From Nematostella vectensis (taxonomy: Eukaryota; Cnidaria; Anthozoa; Actiniaria; Edwardsiidae): 64,000 nt of DNA. The notes under the pieces were generated by a model. The model had not been told where the DNA came from. It worked only from the letters and a program-made list of their open reading frames with translations, and made no database searches. The translations under genes and the position numbers were made by a program. The stretch is from positions 4,465,501 through 4,529,500 of the forward strand of contig NC_064036.1 in assembly GCF_932526225.1 (NCBI RefSeq), in the 5' to 3' direction. Below, in pieces: positions 54,901 to 64,000 of this stretch (the stretch's first letter is position 1; every line of letters starts with the position of its first letter).

Positions 54901-57590
54901 AAATCGATTTAAAGCAAACATCGGTCTCGGTTCTCCTCCTGCAAGATTCAAGAAACAGTTGCTAAACTACAACTTCTACGGAGAGGCCCCCTAGCTCTAA
55001 AGCTAAGAAATCCATGGTAGTGATAATGCCTTTGGGTTTTGAAGGCAAAACGGCCTTCAAGCATGTAAATATCTCGACAAAACCTCTACCCAGGCGAAAG
55101 TAACAATAGTTTTTCCGGCAGAAACAAGGATCTGCGACCAGAACTGTTTTTCTCTTGGCAGAAAAAGTTAACAATGAACTTACAGAGTACTTTGGAGATT
55201 CTGCTCTCGAAATCTCCAGCGCTCGACTAAGGGCTTTTCTAATTCAAAGTTTGTTTGGGGAATGTGTGACCCTTTAGGAGTTACTGCTTCTCATCAAAGC
55301 ATGCCATTGTTTTTTGACCAATCACAAACCCCGTTCGCTGGTGGACGGGATTCGAAGTTTGTCTTGAGAATCATGGGGGTATGCGTTTAGGTGGTTTTTC
55401 CCTCTTTTTTCTCCTTCCCCCCCCCCCCCCCCCCCTCCTGCCCTGCGTCTGTTTTTGCACTCACTCCAGGAACCACGCGGCTTAAAATACAAGGTGGTGC
55501 ACGATCACCGAACTGATCGGGTTTTCTGTGATGATAACACTGAGAACCGCCTTCCAGCAGGCTATAAGTATTCTATTTCTTACTATCCTGTCAAGTTTCA
55601 TTTTATTTTTCTCTATTACTAAAAAAGAACCCTTGATGTTTTTGTTCTAGGAGTACTCCTGTCCTATTGATATGTGGTCTGTTGGTTGTATATTTGCTGA
55701 GTTGCTGACAATGGAACCCCTTTTTCCTGGCCGCTCTGAAATAGACCAAATCAACAGGATATTTAAGGTGACAGGTTATGATTCAGTAAAGTCAAATAAT
55801 CTCCTGAATGCAGAACTTGTCATAAGATAAAGTACCACTGTCAAAATTGCTTGTGTAAGCTAACTAAAAGTGTTTTATAGGAGCTGGGAACACCTAGTGA
55901 CAAAATATGGCCTGGTCCACCAGCATACTCTGAACTACCCCATGTGAAAAAGGTTTGATTCCCTGAACATAACTTTGTCAAAATAATTGCATAATCTGTT
56001 TGAATATATGCATACTTACTGATGTGAACAGCAGCTATAGCACACTTTAATGTTTTTATGATTACAAGCTAAATTTATTTGTGATTGGTCTATCCTAGAT
56101 GACATTTACAGAATACCCCTACAACCAGCTCAGGAATCGGTTTGGAACTTATCTTACGGATAAGGGCTTTAGTCTGCTCAACAGGTACAGTAACCTTCAA
56201 TCTAAAATCACTCTCTATGCAGTACAGCGTTCTCCCTACTAATACAGTACTGTACAGTAACTTTCACTTGTGAATCGCTTCATTATGCAACACAGCTCTC
56301 TCCTGACCAAGGGTGAATAGTATCCTAGCTCACGCTGTGAACATAGTAGACCCTGATCTGTTTCTTGTTTTTGTTTTATTTAAAGGTTCTTGACATATGA
56401 CCCTAAGAAAAGAATAACAGCTGAAACAGCCTTGAAGGAAGACTATTTTCTTGTAAGTTGTTTAAAAGCCTGATCTTTATTGCTTGATGACGTGTATGCT
56501 GTACCAGGCCCCTGGGTGGAGAGAGGGGGGAGGGAGGGGGAGGTGTGCTCTTTGTTGCTTGATGTATGTTATATAATCGGGGGGGGGGCTGAGTTAGGTA
56601 ACCATTTTCTCTTCAGCGACATAGCCAGGATTTTTAACAGGAGGGGCCAAAAGGGACTTCAAGGCATTTTCTCCTGTATTTTAGATACTGTCTCAAACAT
56701 TTACTGTATTTTGGCTGCTACAAGAGGGGGCTAGGGCGCCCCTCATGGCTACGCTCCTTTTCTTTTTGTTTCCTCATTAGCTTGCCTTGGTTCTCAATTT
56801 TTCATTCATACAGTAAAAGCAGTTTTTCCAACATTGCTGGGGGCCGGTATTTTGTCAGAACTCCTGAACTCTGTCCCATCCGGTCCTGCTTGCTATTCCA
56901 TCTCTTCTTCTTTGGCTGACTATATCCTTAAACACCTTTATTTTCTGGTCTGATAATTTACATTGTTCTTTACTGATTTGTTCTTTCTATTTTCCTCTCA
57001 GGAGGCCCCCAAACCCATTGACCCTTCCCTGTTCCCAACCTGGCCAGCAAAGAGTGAAATGCAGAAAATGCCTCGCCGCAAGGACCATTGCCACAGCCCC
57101 AAACCTCCAGAGGGCGGGGAGATGTTTTCCAAACTGGTAGATACAGTTATATAAAGTTTCCTTTGTGACAATTACATTTTAAAAGCTCAAATACTGTGGA
57201 ATTATCATTATTTTTTACTTAATTTATTGTTTGTACTAATAATCTCTAAATTTCAAAATTTAATATCCAAAATTAAAATGACACAAATGAAAACTTGTTT
57301 TTCATCCACCAGTTAATTAGAAGAAGTGAAAAACTAATAAAAATAATTATTGTGTACATATACAGTAACTTTTATAGCAGACATCAAGAAAATGGTCATA
57401 AGCCTAATTGAGCATATACTAATGCTAGATGACAATTATTTTTTTTATTGTTATGGACCATCCTGTACTTACACACTGTTTTCGTGTTCAACAGAAAGAT
57501 GAAGGGGACAGTGATGGTTCTGGTGGATTCCATATGTTGACCTCCAAGAAAGGCACAGCTGCAGTGCCTGGCTTTAGCATCAAGTTCTAA
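45984..57590 (+). CDS. CDK11: CDK11 (PITSLRE) cyclin-dependent kinase, complete
   Basis: Nuclear kinase that acts with L-type cyclins in transcription and splicing and also in mitosis. Coding exons: 45984-46236, 50830-51033, 51437-52816, 52962-53083, 53299-53404, 53878-53999, 54096-54203, 55651-55767, 55881-55952, 56099-56184, 56386-56452, 57002-57136 and 57495-57590. All have GT/AG edges and matching phases. The total is 2,868 nt, 955 residues. Exon 1 has [13 protein letters not shown]. Exon 3 has a long acidic tract and then an Arg/Lys/Ser-rich tract. Its end holds the Gly-loop ([17 protein letters not shown]). Next come VALKRL and the diagnostic PITSLRE (exon 4), [12 protein letters not shown] (exon 6), [10 protein letters not shown] and YRAPELLLG (exon 7), SIGCIFAEL-type (VGCIFAELL) in exon 8 and the conserved end GFSIKF. 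All catalytic residues are present. Intron 1 (4.6 kb) holds transposon copies. Confidence 0.97.
46285..47108. mobile_element. 824-bp non-autonomous transposon in CDK11 intron 1
   Basis: The left end 'catgcccgcaaatgatcccc' and the right end (complement of 'gggggttatttgcgagcatg') are inverted, each followed inward by 'gtaataat' and 'ccgcgg/ccgcgt' type sequence. The same edge starts the iterons of the 36.4-kb and 38.3-kb duplications, so all belong to one transposon family with iterated subterminal motifs. The interior is AT-rich without coding capacity. Confidence 0.65.
49137..49336. mobile_element. half-length fold-back MITE in CDK11 intron 1
   Basis: It corresponds to the right half of the element at 10208-10557: 'gccatttcgcagtcgagacg', 'gctaaccaatgagagagcgcc', and the end aggtgagctccctgtg at 49321-49336. 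Confidence 0.75.
49885..50035. repeat. ATCGAT-rich degenerate repeat
   Basis: Many close variants of 'tcatcgattg', 'caatcgat' and 'attgatt' in both orientations within 150 bp of intron 1. It is a low-complexity tract that could fold extensively. Confidence 0.6.
50066..50250. repeat. three-copy tandem repeat, about 65-bp unit
   Basis: Units share 'acatttcactccttatggtt', 'ctgatctggaatattatgaa' and 'catgtactctatatact'. A diverged single relative is at about 48658-48710. Confidence 0.85.
56610..56757. mobile_element. MITE-like repeat in CDK11 intron 11
   Basis: Left 'agcgacatagccagga' is inverted at the right end as 'catggctacgct', with G-rich and C-rich inner edges. No coding capacity. Confidence 0.45.
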
Positions 57591-57692
57591 GCTAAACTCG
57601 AAGATCCTTCACATGCACTGAGTCTGAAGAGTGAATCTAAAGCCTTGTAATATACTGTATAGTTTGTAGTGTTGTAAAACATTTGTACAAAC

Positions 57693-57698
57693 AATAAA
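57693..57698 (+). terminator. polyadenylation signal of CDK11
   Basis: aataaa 103 bp after the stop codon. Confidence 0.75.
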
Positions 57699-57769
57699 TC
57701 AAATTTACATGTTTCCTTTATGACGCTTAGGGTTGGTGTGGATTCCCCTTGATCTGTAGCAGAGCCGTA

Positions 57770-57915
57770 GCAGGCCTCGAAAAATTAGGGGGTAACGGTA
57801 CGGAAACATCAAGAAAGTTGTTGGGGCACAGCCACGCCCCTACTAGTCATTTCCTTATATTTAAAAAAAAAATATTGGGGGGCATGCACCCCTAATTCCC
57901 CACCTCCTGCTCGTC
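57770..57915. repeat. short dispersed repeat (pair with 31670-31775)
   Basis: Shares 'gtagcagg', 'gcacagcc', 'tcatttccttatattt' and 'atattggggggcatgcaccc' with the earlier copy. It lies between CDK11 and GAPDH. A C-run of about 26 bp at 58081-58107 follows. Confidence 0.55.
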
Positions 57916-58787
57916 CCTTTTAAGCCAGATATGGCAGCATATTTAATGGGGGGAGGTAACAGAAAATGCATTAAAATCCCTCTCACCAACCCCGTAGTCA
58001 GTGGTACTATTTCCCTTTATTTGAAGTGACACATTACAGCAGAACTCCTAGTTGAGTTCTTCTGAACCTCCCCTCACCCCCCCCTCCCCCCCCCCCCCCC
58101 CCCCCCCATAAGATTTAACGCCTCTTTAACACCTGTAATCCACCGGGGAGAAGCCCCAAACAGTACGGGGAATAAATGCTGAACTCTCATGACCGTTTGA
58201 TCGTAGCTTAAGCGAACGTGTAGATATAATACTGTTATGATTCCAGTATTATATTATACAGAGCTCTTGTCCTTGTGATATGGTTTGTAATAATAATATA
58301 CTTTTTGCGCTGATTGTTCAGGACAATATTTTAAAAATTCATTAATCAAAAAACGCATTCCACAGAGTCTGCAGCCTATACAATTGAAGTATGGCTTTCG
58401 ATACAAATTTTCAATTTTAATTATGTAATATGATACGGATATCAAGCTTTGGAGCAATTTTTGTTTACCGTAAATTGTTTTTGACAATAGCCCCCTACCC
58501 TCCCTCCCCCAACACAACAACTGCGTGCACTCTATCACGTACACAGCACGTGACGTTTCTCAGCCAATCACAACGGCCCATTGGGTATTTTTACAAGGCG
58601 TTCATTTTGCTAAATCCTCCCGACTCCACACAACAGCCGGTTCAGCAGTTCTCTCTCACTGCAGCCTAAAAGCACTTTTTTTTCAAGTTTTCTACGTAAG
58701 CCTCCTCCTTCACACTTTCAAATCATCATTGTTATACTGTCAAGCGTCTGTTAAGAGGTTGTAACGCTCTTTGTAGCGATATTATGA

Positions 58788-62401
<3,614 letters not shown>

Positions 62402-62624
62402 ACCATCCCACACCCTCTTAGCAAGGATGATAAGGACCCCATCTGAGCTCTGTTGCATTGTGCTGTTGTAGACTGATAGATGTCAAACTTTTATAAGGAC
62501 TGAAATCGACAAAAATGATAAACTGTAGTAGGGAGATACTAGGCATTCAATGCCTCTGAACCATTTATACAGGAAAACATCTTTAAAAGTTTTTTTTCTT
62601 AAAATTGTTGTATTTAACTATGAC

Positions 62625-62630
62625 AATAAA
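62625..62630 (+). terminator. polyadenylation signal of GAPDH
   Basis: aataaa 224 bp after the stop, in 'gacaataaagtgg'. Confidence 0.7.
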
Positions 62631-62649
62631 GTGGCATATACTGTTCTGT

Positions 62650-63300
62650 GTCTGGCAAATTTCTTGACAGCCAAATTGATGTCTAGGACTAGGATCAAAC
62701 AATCTATAGCTGGGGTATTTGTTTTGGGAAATGTTTGTGTCAGTTATAGCAAACTTTAGCCAGATTTTGATAGACAACAAATAAGTTTGGCAGTAGTGTT
62801 TTATGACTTGTGTTTGCCATATTTAATAATTTGAGGATTGATTGGATTTTGGGGGTTCTAAATTGGCAAATATATTAGTCTAATGCACAGTAACTTACAA
62901 GCTGCAACACAGGAGGCTGTGTAGTTCTAACACCATAATAGCAGTATCCATGATCTATGAAATAGTGGAAGGTTTAGTGGTTAAGCCAGAACAAAAGAAA
63001 ACAATACCAGAGAGCAATTGTGCTAAACCATGCTTTTAGTGTGTCCCACTATCATTGTAGCTATATAATAGATACAGTATCAGATACAGCATACCATGAC
63101 ACTTACTGAAAACCTTGTTGCCATAGTGATAAAGTAAAAAATATACATTTCATTTAACTGTTTCAACAAACACATAAATAATATATCATGAACCCTAAGT
63201 ATCAGGCTGTTTAACAGCTTAGAACACAACAATGACAGAATATCTAGCTTAGCAAAATAAGCTCTTATTCATCTTTATATAGTAAACAACTCCCCAAAAT
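62650..63300. other. intergenic DNA, nothing recognised
   Basis: AT-rich, no gene or repeat of note between the GAPDH 3' end and the minisatellite. Confidence 0.4.
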
Positions 63301-63359
63301 ATTTTTGCTTGAATCTCTGCTTGAAAAAAACTTGCTACACTCACCAAGTGAATTTGTTT

Positions 63360-63670
63360 TTTTTTTATCTCAAAGGAATGATAAATACAGTGTATATTTA
63401 TTTTTCACATCCAGTGTTTTTTTTTATCTTGTGGGAATGATAAATTTAGTATATCTATTCTTCACCTTAAGTGCATTTTTGTCATCCTATGGGAATGATA
63501 AATACAATATATCTATTGTTCACCTTAACGATATCTTTTTTCATCCCACGAAATAATAAATACAGTATCTATTCTTCATGTTTAGGTGTATTTTTTTATC
63601 CCATGGGAATGATAAATACATATCTATTCACCTCTACGTTATTTAAATCCCACGAAAATAATAAATACAG
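63360..63670. repeat. degenerate about 60-bp minisatellite
   Basis: Six units of 'gggaatgataaatacagtat' with 'atctattcttcacctt' and 'tttttttatcccat', lying just past the 3' end of the transporter exon. Plus-strand ORFs across it are by-products. Confidence 0.8.
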
Positions 63671-63680
63671 TCCATCTATC

Positions 63681-63886
63681 CTAGCTAGGGGGAGGAAAAT
63701 CCTCAGTCTTTTTCGTTGTCTCTTCTGCAGGCATAGTTTTGGTTGTTGATGCTGGGGGTTCCTCAGGGGTTTGTTCTTGGTCTTCTTCACCGACTTGTTG
63801 AAGGGGTATGTAGTCAGACTGACTGTCCCTCTGGCGAGCTCCCTCGACACTGTGACGGATACCATAAAAGAGGTAGATGGCCATAC
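63681..63886 (-). CDS. last exon of a cationic amino-acid transporter (SLC7 family)
   Basis: Minus strand. An acceptor (gcctatag) precedes the exon at 63886. It encodes the end of the last membrane helix and the cytoplasmic tail: GMAIYLFYGIRHSVEG, a signature of CAT-type SLC7A1-4 transporters, then a polar tail with EEDQEQTPEEPP and a stop at 63681-63683. The upstream exons lie beyond the window edge, so the gene is partial. CAT proteins import Arg and Lys at the plasma membrane. Confidence 0.85.
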
Positions 63887-64000
63887 CTATAGGCAAAATA
63901 AAGAGATGATTACCATTAAGTAGCAACATCAAGAAGTCAGCATACGAAGAGTACTTTTGAAATATTGACGGTTATAAAAGTATAGTGAGCACCTGAGTTG

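Noticed and set aside
63305-63749. Plus-strand ORFs rich in Phe, Tyr and Ser after GAPDH
   Set aside because: They track the ~60-bp minisatellite and run antisense into the transporter exon.

Overview
This window is animal (metazoan) nuclear DNA, and the gene content and repeat style fit an anthozoan cnidarian such as a sea anemone or coral. The species call is an inference. It rests on intron-rich genes (CDK11, GAPDH, a secreted serine protease, the end of an SLC7-type transporter), a dense load of DNA transposons and MITEs, and element families that I associate with cnidarian genomes. No tRNA, rRNA or CRISPR array was recognised.

Layout. 1-4.57 kb: AT-rich DNA, a 72-bp perfect palindrome and a broken Helitron Rep/PIF1-helicase relic. 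4.57-11.5 kb: no gene, several MITEs, direct and inverted repeats and a foldback MITE. 11.56-23.52 kb: a complete but decayed 12-kb Polinton-like, self-synthesising DNA element with ~380-bp terminal inverted repeats. It is GC-rich and gene-dense, unlike its flanks. 23.5-32.8 kb: MITE fragment, BEL/Pao pol relic, and a pogo/Tc1-type element that carries a HIRAN-like ORF and is split by a LINE. 32.8-36.0 kb: serine protease gene on the minus strand. 36.36-40.17 kb: a 1.9-kb tandem duplication with 18-bp iterons. 41.8-44.3 kb: an unrecognised multi-exon minus-strand gene containing a transposon in an intron. 45.98-57.59 kb: full CDK11/PITSLRE kinase gene (13 coding exons). 58.84-62.40 kb: full GAPDH gene (7 coding exons) with a minisatellite built from its own 3' splice site. 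63.68-63.89 kb: last exon of a cationic amino-acid transporter.

The most interesting object is the 12-kb element. It encodes a zinc-ribbon protein, one very large protein combining a family-B-like polymerase, an SF1 helicase and an HNH-like zinc domain, a DDE (retroviral-type) integrase, and at least seven small or medium proteins, most with hydrophobic segments. I could not recognise the packaging ATPase, maturation protease or double-jelly-roll capsid protein expected of a canonical Polinton/Maverick or adintovirus. Its minus-strand ORFs are each preceded by an alternating purine-pyrimidine tract, two ORFs share a TAATG stop-start, and two converge with overlapping ends. Several genes carry frameshifts or stops, so this copy is dead. 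It still shows the architecture of what may be an undescribed element family.
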